DNA of 64,000 nucleotides. It comes from Rubellimicrobium rubrum (GTDB lineage: Bacteria > Pseudomonadota > Alphaproteobacteria > Rhodobacterales > Rhodobacteraceae). The notes under the pieces are model-generated. The model was not told the origin of the DNA and ran no database searches. It saw nothing but the letters and a program-made list of their open reading frames with translations. The position numbers were made by a program, and so were the translations under genes. Of the stretch, positions 55,942-64,000 are shown piece by piece. The stretch spans positions 1 through 64,000 of the forward strand of contig NZ_VDFU01000018.1 in the NCBI RefSeq assembly GCF_006152115.1, written 5' to 3'. Every line of letters begins with the position of its first letter. The first letter of the stretch is position 1.

Positions 55942-56697
55942 TCAGGCGGCCTTGGCGGGCTTGGGCTGTAGCACCTTCCACTCGGCCCCGAGCTTGGCGA
56001 TCGTGATGCGGCGCGGGTCGTCCAGGGCCAAGTCGGCGGGCTTGGTCCCGCCCAGTTCGGCCTGAAGCTCGTTGAGCCGGGTGGCGACGGCAAGGCGGCG
56101 CATCGTTGTGGCAGCCTGAGTGCCCGGCGGGATCACGAAGCCCGGCCGGATGGAGCCCGGCAGGGGCGCGCCCTCGACGCGCTCGGTCATGGAGTGGGCA
56201 AAGCTCACCAGCCCCGGCAGGAACACATAAGCCGACAGGTTGCGGCTCGCGTTCGACAGCTCCAGAGCCGAAAAGTCGGTCTGCATCAGGACCGTGTAGT
56301 CGCCCTTGTCATTGAGCGGCTGGAACACGTCGAGAGGCAGCTTCTTCTTGGGCACGCCGGTGACTCGCGCGATGGCCTGCATGACCTGTCCAAAGTTCTT
56401 GGCGCCCACCGTTTCAAGGAACCGCTCGCCCATCTTGGTGGTCGGGCCTTCGGCCTTCTGCGGGCCCGCGCCGTTGGTCGCGACCTTGGGAACGAAGACG
56501 GTCACCCCCGTGGGTAGCGGCAGCGCTTGGTCGGGCAAGGGGGTGACGAGGAACCGGCCCGTGCCTTCGGCCTTGTTCCAGGCCCAGACGGGGCGCACAG
56601 AGGCCCTCAGGATCGCCGGATCGGCCATCAGCGCGGCGCGCAGCACGCCGTCCACCGGCTTCACGTCGAAAGCGATCTTGTTGAGCGTGATCTGCAT
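55942..56697 (-). CDS. Unrecognised 251-residue soluble protein
   Basis: No family is recognised. The chain starts MQITLNKIAFDVKPVDGVLRAALM and has no signal peptide or membrane segment. The middle (about 75-130) is Lys-rich (KAEGPTTKMGERFLETVG, VPKKKLPLDVF). The C-terminal half is helical (TTMRRLAVATRLNELQAELGG), and the tail ends in Lys/Pro/Ala. Codon use and the third-position GC pattern are normal for this genome, and the frame is long and isolated, so it is a real gene. It lies 60 bases downstream of rlmN on the same strand and could share its transcript. Confidence 0.65.
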   Translation of the reverse strand: MQITLNKIAFDVKPVDGVLRAALMADPAILRASVRPVWAWNKAEGTGRFLVTPLPDQALPLPTGVTVFVPKVATNGAGPQKAEGPTTKMGERFLETVGAKNFGQVMQAIARVTGVPKKKLPLDVFQPLNDKGDYTVLMQTDFSALELSNASRNLSAYVFLPGLVSFAHSMTERVEGAPLPGSIRPGFVIPPGTQAATTMRRLAVATRLNELQAELGGTKPADLALDDPRRITIAKLGAEWKVLQPKPAKAA

Positions 56698-56757
56698 GGC
56701 CTGGCCCTCCCCTGGATGGGACCGCTTCTAGCGGAGGGCGGGCGCTCCTTCCAGCCC

Positions 56758-57942
56758 TCAGGCCGGGGGAAGCCCCGCCTCGGCCGCGATTGCGTCCCGC
56801 GACTTGCGCGCGCGTTCGGTCGCGGACTTGAGCTGCCCGCAGGCAGCCATGATGTCCTCGCCCCGCGGCGTCCGGATGGGCGAGGCGTAGCCCGCCTTGT
56901 AGATGATGTCCGCAAAGGCCCGGATACGGTTGTTGCTGCTGCGCTTGTACGGCGCGCCGGGCCATTCGTTGAAGGGGATCAGGTTGATCTTAGCCGGGAT
57001 GCCCTCGATCAGCGTCACGAGCCGCCTCGCGTCCTCGTCGCTGTCGTTCACCCCGTCCAGCATCACGTATTCGAAGGTGATCCGCTCGGAGTTCGAGAGG
57101 TTCGGATACTCGCGCAGCGCATCGAGCAGCGTGGCGATGTTCCAGCGCTTGTTGATCGGCACCAGCACGTCGCGAACCGCATCGGTGGTCGCGTGGAACG
57201 AGATGGCAAGGTTGCAGCCGATCTCGGTCGCCGTGCGTGCGATCTCGGGCACGACGCCCGAGGTGCTGAGCGTGATCCGGCGGCGCGACAGTTGCAGCCC
57301 CTCGGCGTCCATGGAAATCTTCATGGCGTCGCGCACCGCGTCGAAGTTGTAGAGCGGCTCGCCCATGCCCATCAGCACGATGTTCGACAGCAGGCGCGTC
57401 TCGTCCTTGGGCGCGCCCGGCACCGGCCATTCGCCCAGGTCGTCGCGCACCAGCATGACCTGGCCTACGATCTCTCCGGCGGTCAGGTTCCGCACCAGCT
57501 TCTGCGTGCCCGTATGGCAGAACGAACAGGTCAGCGTGCAGCCCACCTGCGAGGACACGCAGAGCGTCCCCCGGTCTTCCTCGGGGATGTAGACCGTCTC
57601 CACCTCGTGCCCGCCCGCGATGCGGACGAGGTACTTGCGGGTGCCGTCCGACGACACCTGCTTCGACACGATCTCGGGCAGCGCGATGACGAAGTGCTGC
57701 GCCAGCAGTGCGCGGTAGTCCTTGGCCAGGTTGGTCATTTGGGCAAAGTCGCGCACGCCCCAGTGGTAGATCCACTGCCAGACCTGGTTCACGCGCATCT
57801 TCGCCTGCTTCTCGGGCGTCCCGGCGGCGACGAACGCCTCACGCATCCCGTCGCGCGTCAGCCCGATCAGGTTCGCCGGTCCGTCCGGAGCCTTGCGCGG
57901 AATGGTGTGCACGTGCTGCGTGATGGGGGCGGAAAGCGTCAT
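56758..57942 (-). CDS. rlmN: Dual-specificity RNA methyltransferase RlmN
   Basis: A 394-residue radical-SAM enzyme that methylates C2 of A2503 in 23S rRNA and A37 in some tRNAs. The cluster motif CxxxCxxC is in [12 protein letters not shown]. The SAM-binding [12 protein letters not shown] and the substrate Cys near the C-terminus ([12 protein letters not shown]) are in place. [22 protein letters not shown] and the basic tail are usual. The start is the ATG giving [11 protein letters not shown]. It lies 95 bases beyond the IalB-family gene, behind an intrinsic terminator, so its own promoter must be in about 57943-57980 or it relies on read-through. Confidence 0.96.
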   Translation of the reverse strand: MTLSAPITQHVHTIPRKAPDGPANLIGLTRDGMREAFVAAGTPEKQAKMRVNQVWQWIYHWGVRDFAQMTNLAKDYRALLAQHFVIALPEIVSKQVSSDGTRKYLVRIAGGHEVETVYIPEEDRGTLCVSSQVGCTLTCSFCHTGTQKLVRNLTAGEIVGQVMLVRDDLGEWPVPGAPKDETRLLSNIVLMGMGEPLYNFDAVRDAMKISMDAEGLQLSRRRITLSTSGVVPEIARTATEIGCNLAISFHATTDAVRDVLVPINKRWNIATLLDALREYPNLSNSERITFEYVMLDGVNDSDEDARRLVTLIEGIPAKINLIPFNEWPGAPYKRSSNNRIRAFADIIYKAGYASPIRTPRGEDIMAACGQLKSATERARKSRDAIAAEAGLPPA

Positions 57943-57980
57943 GGCGGCCTCGGGCGGGGAAGGCTCCGCACATAGCAACG

Positions 57981-58009
57981 AAAAGGCCGGCTTCCAAGGG
58001 AAACCGGCC
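57981..58009 (-). terminator. Intrinsic terminator of the IalB-family gene
   Basis: An 11-bp stem with one mismatch (GGCCGGCTTCC against GGAAACCGGCC, 3-base loop) lies 29 bases after the stop of the 58038-58565 gene. Read on the minus strand it runs into TTTT (complement of 57981-57984). Confidence 0.7.
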
Positions 58010-58037
58010 CGGAACGCTTGCGACGGCTCGACGCGCG

Positions 58038-58565
58038 TCAGGAGGTGCAGCGGCTCTGCGCTTCCTCGAGGGCCGAGGTGAACCCCAGCAGCGAGAAGGT
58101 GTCGCGCGTGACGGTGCCGCGGCCCGACTGGCCGGTCAGCGTCGCCTCGGACCCGTTCTTGAGCGCGTCCACGATGCGGACGTCATCCTCGGGGCCCGCG
58201 GGCCAAGCCCATTCGCCCTCGGTGAACAGCTGGAACTGCGTGCCGCCCACGTCCAGCGTGACGGTGGAGTTGTCGGCGAACGGATAGCCGCCGGTGAAGG
58301 TCACCTGGCCATTCACGTTCTCGGAGGGGCGGTAGAAGACGAAAAGCAGCGTCTCGCCCCGCGACACCTCGACGGGCTGGCCGTCGCGGGTGTTCTCCTG
58401 GGACTTGGGCGCCGAAACCGAGAAGCACTCGGTCGGGTCGGTTTCCTGGAACACGGACCAGTCGGTACTGGCCGCCACGCGGTTCGTCGTCTGCTGCGCC
58501 CAGGCGCCGCCTGCGGCCAGAGCGGCGAGGGCGATGGCCCCGAGCCGCGACAGGGTCTTGGTCAT
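58038..58565 (-). CDS. Invasion-associated locus B (IalB) family protein
   Basis: A 175-residue secreted protein. The signal peptide is [24 protein letters not shown]. The mature part has [46 protein letters not shown], split at ENVNG, and [19 protein letters not shown]. These features and the Cys pair (ECFSVS and the terminal RCTS) are those of IalB proteins, common in alphaproteobacteria. The name comes from a Bartonella factor linked to red-cell invasion; in free-living species the role is unknown. It is a single gene with its own terminator. Confidence 0.85.
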   Translation of the reverse strand: MTKTLSRLGAIALAALAAGGAWAQQTTNRVAASTDWSVFQETDPTECFSVSAPKSQENTRDGQPVEVSRGETLLFVFYRPSENVNGQVTFTGGYPFADNSTVTLDVGGTQFQLFTEGEWAWPAGPEDDVRIVDALKNGSEATLTGQSGRGTVTRDTFSLLGFTSALEEAQSRCTS

Positions 58566-58747
58566 TGTTCGTCAGCCTCCAAATCCAAGCCCGCCTGCGC
58601 CCGGTGCCGCCCGACCCGGTTCCGGTGCCGTTTGCGGCTGGCAGGGGCTCATTCAACCCGATAGACGCCCCCATAGCACCGCATGGCGTGGGGGCAAACC
58701 CCTGTCCGCTCACGTCCCTGCGGGTGTTTTCAGCGGCGGAGGGCGGA

Positions 58748-59731
58748 ATGGCGGCGGTCGAACTGGTCGAGGTGTGGCGGGGCGGGCTCCTGGAATCGGT
58801 CCACCGTGGCCACGCCGTCGTGGTCGATGCGGGTGGGGAGGTTGTGATGGCCTGGGGCGATCCCGAGGCGATCATTTTCCCCCGCTCCTCCTCCAAGATG
58901 GTCCAGGCGCTGCCGCTGCTCGAATCCGGGGCCGCCGACGCCATGGGCCTGACCGAGGACCGGCTGGCCCTGGCCTGCGCCTCGCACCAGGGCGCGGCGA
59001 TGCACACGCAGCGGGTTTCGGCTTGGCTGTCCGAGCTGGGCCTGGCCGAATCCGACCTGCGCTGCGGCTCCCACATGCCCTCGGACCGTCCGACCGCCGA
59101 GACGCTGGTCCGCGCGGGCGAGCGGCCCTGCCAGATCCACAACAACTGCTCGGGCAAGCATGCCGGGTTCCTGACGCTGACCCGCCACCTCGGCGCAGGC
59201 CCCGAATACGTGGAGATCGACCACCCCGTCCAGCAGGCCGTCCGCGCCGCCTTTGAAGAAACGACCGACGAAACCTCGGCGGGCTGGGGCGTGGACGGCT
59301 GCTCGGCCCCGAACTTCGCGGGCACCCTGGCCGGGCTCGCGCGGTCCATGGCGTCCTTCGCTTCGGCCGGATCGCGCAGTGGCGCGCGGGCGCAGGCGCA
59401 GCAACGCCTGACGGCCGCCATGATCGCCTATCCCGAACTGGTCGCGGGCGAGGGGCGGGCCTGCACCGACCTCATGCGCGCCTGCGAGGGGCGCGCGGCC
59501 ATCAAGACCGGGGCCGAAGGCGTCTTCGTCGCGATCCTGCCCGAACAGGGCTTCGGCGTCGCGCTCAAGATCGCCGACGGCGCCACCCGCGCCTCCGAGG
59601 CCACGATTGCGGCCATCCTGTCCCGCCTGGGCGTGCTGGAGGCCGGGCATCCCGTCGTCCAGCGCCTCACCGCCGGGGTCCAGCGCAACTGGCGGGGCAT
59701 GGAGACGGGGCGGATCGTCACCCTCGTGTAA
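58748..59731 (+). CDS. Asparaginase, Rhizobium etli (AnsA/ReAV) type
   Basis: A 327-residue class 3 (PF06089) L-asparaginase, unrelated to the E. coli enzymes. Residues matching the R. etli enzyme are all visible. The nucleophile pair Ser47-x-x-Lys50 is in PRSSSKMVQALPL, split at SSSK. The zinc ligands are Cys134 and Lys137 in NNCSGKHAG, and Cys185 in DGCSAPNF. Numbering differs by only one to four from the reference. GGAGG lies 5 bases before the ATG at 58748. It is divergent from the IalB gene with 182 bases between. Confidence 0.92.
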   Translation: MAAVELVEVWRGGLLESVHRGHAVVVDAGGEVVMAWGDPEAIIFPRSSSKMVQALPLLESGAADAMGLTEDRLALACASHQGAAMHTQRVSAWLSELGLAESDLRCGSHMPSDRPTAETLVRAGERPCQIHNNCSGKHAGFLTLTRHLGAGPEYVEIDHPVQQAVRAAFEETTDETSAGWGVDGCSAPNFAGTLAGLARSMASFASAGSRSGARAQAQQRLTAAMIAYPELVAGEGRACTDLMRACEGRAAIKTGAEGVFVAILPEQGFGVALKIADGATRASEATIAAILSRLGVLEAGHPVVQRLTAGVQRNWRGMETGRIVTLV

Positions 59732-59810
59732 ACCAGCGGACCGCAGGATTAATGCCTTGGTAAGTCTGCCCTTCTAAACAGACCGGCAACAGGCAAGGCA
59801 TGTGGGACAG

Positions 59811-61004
59811 ATGACTTCAGCCGCCGGGGCTATCCAGGATTTCCTGGGCACCATAGCCATCATCGCACTCGTCGCCGTCGCCTACGGGGTCATTCGAAAG
59901 GCCTGCCGCCGTCCCTGGCTGGCCCAGGTCATCGTCGGCGCGGTCTTCGGGGCCGTCTCGATCCAGGCCATGTTCGATCCGGTCGTCATCGCCGATGGCG
60001 TCTTCATGGATATGCGCAACGTGCCCGTCGTCCTGGCCGGGGCCTTCCTCGGGCCTGGCGGCATGCTGGTCACCACCGCCATGGCTGCGGGGATGCGGGG
60101 CTGGATGGGCGGGGCCGGCGCGTTCGCCGGCATGATGGGCATCCTGCTGGCCGGTCTGGCCGGGCTTGCCTGGGGCATGCGAAACGCCACCTCGGGCCGG
60201 CGGGACGCGCGGGACCTCCTGCGGCTGGCTGCCCTGGCCACGCTTCATTGGATCGGCATCGCCCTGCTTCCGCCCGACCTGGCCTGGACGTTCCTTCACA
60301 CCACCCTTCCCGTGTTCCTGCCCCTCGAAACACTGGGCATCCTGGTGGTCAGCGCCCTGCTGGAGCGTGAGCGCCGCCTGGAGATCGAGCGGCGGCATCT
60401 GGCCGAGGCTGCCGACCGCGACGCGCTCACCGGGCTGCTGAACCGCCGTGGCTTCCACAGGGCCGTCGCGGGGTCCTTGCACGGACGGGGCGGGGCGCTG
60501 CTCCTGCTCGACCTCGACCACTTCAAGCAGGTCAACGACACGCACGGCCACCCCGCCGGCGATGCCGTGCTGCGAAACCTGGGCGCCCGCCTGACCGGCA
60601 TCGTCCCGTCCAAGGGCATCCTGGCCCGCTTGGGTGGCGAGGAGCTGGCGATCTTCTTGCCGGGCGGGTCGCCCAAGGCCATGCGCCATCTGGCCCGCCA
60701 CCTGGGCGAGGTCATCCGGGCAGACCCCTTTGCCCTGCCCCTGGGTGGAAGCGTCGCGGTGACGGTCAGCATCGGCGGCGCCTGGGGCGGCAGGCGGGCT
60801 GATCTCGACGCGCTGCTGATGCGGGCCGACTCGGCGCTTTACGCCGCCAAGCATGCCGGGCGGGACTGCTGCCGCTTCGCTCCCGAGGGGGTGGCCTCGG
60901 TGCCCGACGCCTTGGAGGCGGAGTCGGCCTGCGACGGCTGCTCGGGCCGGGACACCTGCGCCTGCGGTGACGGCCTCGTGGAATGGCGTACCGCCGCGGC
61001 CTGA
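59811..61004 (+). CDS. Membrane diguanylate cyclase with 5TMR-type sensor and Cys-rich tail
   Basis: A 397-residue protein. The first 185 residues hold about six hydrophobic segments resembling the 5TMR-LYT sensor (FDPVVIADGVFMDMRNVPVVLAGAFLGP, split at MDMRN). The GGDEF domain covers 195-360: LTGLLNRRGFH, LLLDLDHFKQVNDTHGH and the catalytic LGGEELAIF at 274-282. No RxxD inhibitory site is present at the usual place before GGEE. The tail has Cys353-Cys354 and then Cys374, 377, 383 and 385 (CDGCSGRDTCAC). The start may instead be the GTG at 59802. A single gene. Confidence 0.87.
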   Translation: MTSAAGAIQDFLGTIAIIALVAVAYGVIRKACRRPWLAQVIVGAVFGAVSIQAMFDPVVIADGVFMDMRNVPVVLAGAFLGPGGMLVTTAMAAGMRGWMGGAGAFAGMMGILLAGLAGLAWGMRNATSGRRDARDLLRLAALATLHWIGIALLPPDLAWTFLHTTLPVFLPLETLGILVVSALLERERRLEIERRHLAEAADRDALTGLLNRRGFHRAVAGSLHGRGGALLLLDLDHFKQVNDTHGHPAGDAVLRNLGARLTGIVPSKGILARLGGEELAIFLPGGSPKAMRHLARHLGEVIRADPFALPLGGSVAVTVSIGGAWGGRRADLDALLMRADSALYAAKHAGRDCCRFAPEGVASVPDALEAESACDGCSGRDTCACGDGLVEWRTAAA

Positions 61005-61023
61005 TTGAACGCCGCCCTGCCTG

Positions 61024-61506
61024 TCAGTGATCCCGGCGCGCGATCACGCCAAAGGCGCACAACCGCGAGCAGTCGCCCGCGTCCTTGCCCACGCTAGCGG
61101 TGCTGACACCCGAGGCCGAGGCGGGCCCTTCGAAGCGGATGTCGTCGCATTCGCCGTCGTCCGCGAACTCGCCCGTGTCGTCGCCAAAGTCGATGGCGTC
61201 GCACTGGGTGGCGGCCAGGGCCTCGGCCCAGTTCCACAGGCGAAGGCCTCCGCTGCCGACAAGGGCGCGGCAGTCCGTCGCGTCCCGCCCCACGTTGATC
61301 CAGCTCAGCGAGGTCGCCATCCCATCGCCCGCAAAGCGCCGGTCGTCGCATTCCCCGTCCATCGCCCATTCCGAGGAGTCGGTGCCGAAGTCGACCGCCT
61401 CCGGCCCCCCGTCCTTGGCGGGTGCGCCGCCCTCCTGCGCCAAGGCCGGCATCCCCGCCAGAACCGCGGCGACCAGGGGCAGGACCAAAGGTAGGCGAGG
61501 GGGCAT
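61024..61506 (-). CDS. Secreted acidic protein with a duplicated DFGxDxxE(W/F)AxDGECDD unit
   Basis: A 160-residue exported protein. The signal peptide is [24 protein letters not shown]. The mature part is two copies of one unit exactly 67 residues apart. Copy one (38-80) has [20 protein letters not shown] and ends RDATDC. Copy two (105-147) has [20 protein letters not shown] and ends KDAGDC. The acidic DGECDD core and six cysteines suggest calcium binding and disulfides, by inference. No enzyme family is recognised. GGAG lies 7 bases before the ATG. It is convergent with the cyclase gene. Confidence 0.8.
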   Translation of the reverse strand: MPPRLPLVLPLVAAVLAGMPALAQEGGAPAKDGGPEAVDFGTDSSEWAMDGECDDRRFAGDGMATSLSWINVGRDATDCRALVGSGGLRLWNWAEALAATQCDAIDFGDDTGEFADDGECDDIRFEGPASASGVSTASVGKDAGDCSRLCAFGVIARRDH

Positions 61507-61657
61507 GGGACGCTCCGGGGCAGGGAAGGGATTGGCGCGACACTGCGCCCTGGGCCCTCGCGATGCAACGCGGCCCTCGGCCGGCCCCCTCGCTCCGAGT
61601 TGCATCCGGCGCGGTCCTTCGCCATATCCGGTCATCGACCCATCGGGAGAGCGCTCC

Positions 61658-62617
61658 ATGAACTACCTCGACTTCGAGAAACCCCTGGCCGAGATCGAGG
61701 GCAAGGCCGAGGAACTGCGGGCGCTCGCACGCGCGAACCCCGGCATGGACGTCGAGAAGGAGGCCGCGGGCCTCGACCGCAAGGCCCAGGACATGCTGGG
61801 CCAGCTTTATGGCGGCCTGAACGCCTGGCAGAAGTGCCAGGTCGCGCGCCACCCCGACCGTCCCCATTGCAAGGACTACATCGACGGGCTGCTGACCGAC
61901 TACACGCCGCTGGCCGGGGACCGGAACTTCGCGGACGACCACGCGGTGATGGGCGGCCTCGCCCGGATCGGCGCGCAGCCCATCGTCGTCATCGGCCACG
62001 AAAAGGGCCACGACACCCGGAGCCGCATCGAGCACAACTTCGGCATGGCCCGGCCCGAGGGCTACCGCAAGGCCATCCGCCTCATGGAACTCGCCAACCG
62101 CTTCGGCCTGCCGGTCGTGACGCTGGTGGACACGCCCGGCGCCTATCCCGGCAAGGGCGCCGAGGAGCGCGGTCAAGCCGAGGCCATCGCCCGCGCCACC
62201 GAGACCTGCCTCGCCCTCGAAGTGCCGCTGGTCAGCGTGGTGATCGGTGAGGGCGGGTCCGGCGGGGCCGTGGCCTTCGCCACCGCGAACCGCGTCCTGA
62301 TGCTCGAACATTCCATCTATTCGGTCATCTCGCCCGAGGGCTGCGCTTCCATCCTGTGGAAGGACAGCGAGAAGATGCGCGAGGCCGCCGAGGCGCTGCG
62401 GCTCACCGCCCAGGACCTCGATCGTCTGGGAGTGATCGACGCCATCGTCCGCGAGCCTTTGGGCGGCGGCCATCGCGACACGCACGCCACGATCCAGGCC
62501 GTGGGCGAGGCGGTGCAACAAAGCCTCGCCGATCTCGTGGGCAAGCCGGGTCGCGAGCTTCGCGACGCGCGCCGCCGCAAGTTCCTCGGCATGGGCTCCA
62601 AGGGCCTCGCCGCCTGA
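61658..62617 (+). CDS. accA: Acetyl-CoA carboxylase carboxyltransferase subunit alpha
   Basis: A 319-residue subunit that, with AccD, transfers the carboxyl group to acetyl-CoA at the start of fatty-acid synthesis. It has the coiled start [73 protein letters not shown], split at PGKG, and [12 protein letters not shown] (oxyanion glycines). Length and order are standard. GGGAGAG precedes the start. It is convergent with plsC. Confidence 0.97.
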   Translation: MNYLDFEKPLAEIEGKAEELRALARANPGMDVEKEAAGLDRKAQDMLGQLYGGLNAWQKCQVARHPDRPHCKDYIDGLLTDYTPLAGDRNFADDHAVMGGLARIGAQPIVVIGHEKGHDTRSRIEHNFGMARPEGYRKAIRLMELANRFGLPVVTLVDTPGAYPGKGAEERGQAEAIARATETCLALEVPLVSVVIGEGGSGGAVAFATANRVLMLEHSIYSVISPEGCASILWKDSEKMREAAEALRLTAQDLDRLGVIDAIVREPLGGGHRDTHATIQAVGEAVQQSLADLVGKPGRELRDARRRKFLGMGSKGLAA

Positions 62618-62644
62618 CGGTGGGGCGGGCCGGGCGCCCGCGCC

Positions 62645-63382
62645 TCAGGCCGTGACCGGCCGGAACCCCGCCTCGGCCATGAGCCGGTCGGAGGCGGGCT
62701 CCACTGCCTCCTCCAGCCGCCGCAAGAACTCGGTCGAAGGAAGGCCCGGCGGGATCGCGGGCAGGAACTCGACCACGGCTCGGCCCGGTCGCAGGGCGTT
62801 GCCCGCCCGGGGCCAGAACAGGCCCACGTTGCAGGCCACCGGCATGCAGGGCTGCCCCATCTCCTGGTACAGCGCCGCCGTGCCCGGCTTGTAGGGGGCC
62901 TTCACCCCAGGGGCGAGCCGCGTGCCCTGCGGATAGATGATGAGCTGCCCCGGATCGGCCCGGCCCGCCGACACATCGGCCAGCATCTGCCGGATCGCCT
63001 GCCCGCGCTTGCCGCGGTCCACCGGGATGCAGCCGATCCGCAGCGCGAACTGGCCCAGGACCGGGGCCCAGACCAGCTCCTTCTTCATGATGAACTTGCC
63101 GCGCGGGACGGACCCGTAGATCAGGATGATGTCGAGGAAGCTCTGGTGCTTGGCGGCGACCAGCACCTCTCCGGTCGGGGGCGTGCCCCGCACTTCGGTC
63201 TCGATCCCCACGATGACGCGCGCGGCCCAGCGGACCAGCCGGCACCAGGCATGGCAGGCCGCGACTGCGCCGTCTCGGCTGAGCAGGGCCCAGGGCAGGT
63301 AGGCCAGCCCGACGAACGGCATGGCGCCATAGATCACCAGCTTGAACAGCAGCCCCCGCAGGGGACGGGCCCGTCCGGTCAT
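62645..63382 (-). CDS. plsC: 1-acyl-sn-glycerol-3-phosphate acyltransferase
   Basis: A 245-residue inner-membrane acyltransferase making phosphatidate. After a membrane segment (LVIYGAMPFVGLAYLPWALL) come the four family motifs: KHQSFLDIIL (catalytic His and Asp), RIGCIPVDRGKRG, IIYPQGTRLAPG (Glu replaced by Gln in the usual FPEGTR position) and MPVACNVGLFW. The Gln instead of Glu occurs in other alphaproteobacterial PlsC proteins, as far as I recall. The start overlaps the ftsX stop (ATGA), giving the ftsX-plsC order typical of this group. Confidence 0.92.
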   Translation of the reverse strand: MTGRARPLRGLLFKLVIYGAMPFVGLAYLPWALLSRDGAVAACHAWCRLVRWAARVIVGIETEVRGTPPTGEVLVAAKHQSFLDIILIYGSVPRGKFIMKKELVWAPVLGQFALRIGCIPVDRGKRGQAIRQMLADVSAGRADPGQLIIYPQGTRLAPGVKAPYKPGTAALYQEMGQPCMPVACNVGLFWPRAGNALRPGRAVVEFLPAIPPGLPSTEFLRRLEEAVEPASDRLMAEAGFRPVTA

Positions 63383-64000
63383 GATTGCGTCCTCAGCATG
63401 CGCAGCGCCGCCGCGCGGGTGGCGGCAAAGGCCATGATGGCGGCCAACGGCGGGATGAGGACCGGCGCGAGCCATCCCGCCCCCTGGAAGCCGAGCCCGG
63501 TCAGGAACCCGCCCGCCGTGTCGGCCGAGGGCAGGAGCAGCACCGCGACGACCCCGGCGATCGTCCCCCCCGCCGCGCCCCAGGCCGCGCGCAGGGTGAA
63601 GCGACGCACAAAGGCTCGGGCGATGTAGATGTCCCGCGCGCCCACCAGCCGCAGCACCCGGATCACCTGCGCATTGGCGGCCAGCGCCGCCTGCGCCGCC
63701 AGGGTGATCATCGCGCCCGTGGAGGCCGCGATCAGCAGCAGCGACAGCAGCCCCAGCGCCCGGAGCCGGCTCGCCGCCTCGAACAGCGGGGCGCGCCAAC
63801 GGGTGTGGTCGTCCAGCACCGCGCCCGGCAACTCGCCCTCCAGGCGGGCGCGCAGGCCCGCGGCGTCGAAGTCCTCTCCGTCCAGCGTGACCTCGATGAG
63901 CTGCGGGACCGGCAGCGACCCGAGCGGCAGGTCGGGGCCAAGCCAAGGCTCCAGCAGGGCCTGGTTTTCCTCGGTGGTGAGCGCGCGCGCTTCGGCCACG
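63379..64000 (-). CDS. ftsX: Cell-division protein FtsX, 5' end beyond the window
   Basis: The last 207 codons of an FtsX-type permease, truncated by the window edge. There is a periplasmic part (IEVTLDGEDFDAAGLRARLEGELPG region) with the family DDHTRW motif. Three membrane segments follow: LGLLSLLLIAASTGAMITLA, GGTIAGVVAVLLL and LAPVLIPPLAAIMAFAA. VLRLVGARDIYIARAFVRRF is the conserved cytoplasmic loop after the second helix. FtsX with FtsE activates wall hydrolases at the septum. ftsE presumably lies just outside. It overlaps plsC by four bases. Confidence 0.9.
   Translation of the reverse strand, partial: VAEARALTTEENQALLEPWLGPDLPLGSLPVPQLIEVTLDGEDFDAAGLRARLEGELPGAVLDDHTRWRAPLFEAASRLRALGLLSLLLIAASTGAMITLAAQAALAANAQVIRVLRLVGARDIYIARAFVRRFTLRAAWGAAGGTIAGVVAVLLLPSADTAGGFLTGLGFQGAGWLAPVLIPPLAAIMAFAATRAAALRMLRTQS

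Noticed and set aside
59757-59780. TTGGTA and TAAACA before the diguanylate cyclase as a promoter
   Set aside because: The spacer is 12 bases, well below the usable range.

Overview
The window is a high-GC chromosomal segment from an alphaproteobacterium, most likely of the Rhodobacter/Roseobacter/Paracoccus group (Rhodobacterales). This rests on gene content and order rather than on any database search: a membrane-bound ferritin gene with an Irr-type iron box, the alphaproteobacterial serC/serA/serB arrangement, an HWE histidine kinase next to a FATGYG-type response regulator, an EcfG-type stress promoter, the ftsX-plsC pair and an IalB-family protein. No phage, insertion sequence, CRISPR array, rRNA or tRNA gene was seen. 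No stretch over 300 bases lacks a gene. The largest gaps are 22107-22349 (243 b, divergent rpsO/kbl), 36516-36713 (198 b), 21644-21836 (pnp leader plus the rpsO terminator), 17453-17636 (184 b) and 7825-7998 (174 b, divergent, no clear site found).

Layout, 1-16 kb: the end of formaldehyde-detoxifying frmA meets a PGM1-like ATP-grasp peptide ligase. Then come a NYN/LOTUS RNA-binding protein, mbfA (iron export) with a YaiI protein, and an EamA transporter / HAD phosphatase / ornithine-cyclodeaminase-family operon. A four-gene galactoside operon follows (KDGal kinase, KDPGal aldolase, SMP-30 lactonase, GH42 beta-galactosidase), opposite an MFS gene. An MhqE/MhqD-like pair, an aldehyde dehydrogenase and a 1-Cys peroxiredoxin close the section. 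16-25 kb: two tandem Tat-type L,D-transpeptidases, a two-gene glycan module (MptE/DUF115-like plus GT92), pnp and rpsO, and the threonine-catabolic kbl-tdh operon. The Tdh has lost its structural-zinc cysteines.

25-43 kb: a small hydrophilic protein with a textbook EcfG promoter; an MFS / ABC ATPase / FtsX-like permease / AttH lipocalin-like operon of unknown function; serine biosynthesis (serA, serC, serB) with a TSUP carrier; pyrB followed by an apparently catalytically dead dihydroorotase; plsY; a PAS/GAF HWE kinase with a single-domain regulator; dapD; and a LOG-like protein. 43-55 kb: a divergent sugar locus around a LacI-family repressor. One arm is a complete ABC importer, a GH2 beta-mannosidase, a TIM-barrel isomerase/epimerase and a Gfo/Idh/MocA dehydrogenase. 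The other arm carries a second isomerase/dehydrogenase pair. A LacI-type promoter/operator is readable between the arms.

55-64 kb: a GFA-family protein, an unrecognised 251-residue protein, rlmN, an IalB-family secreted protein, a Rhizobium-etli-type asparaginase, a membrane diguanylate cyclase with a C-terminal cysteine cluster, a secreted protein with an exact 67-residue internal duplication, accA, plsC and the truncated ftsX.

The strongest candidates for under-described biology are the MFS-ABC-AttH operon, the mannoside locus with two oxidoreductase/isomerase pairs, the inactive dihydroorotase beside pyrB, the cysteine-tailed diguanylate cyclase, and the stress-response elements (EcfG promoter, HWE/FATGYG pair). 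Function calls come from motif recognition and remembered family features; no searches were run.
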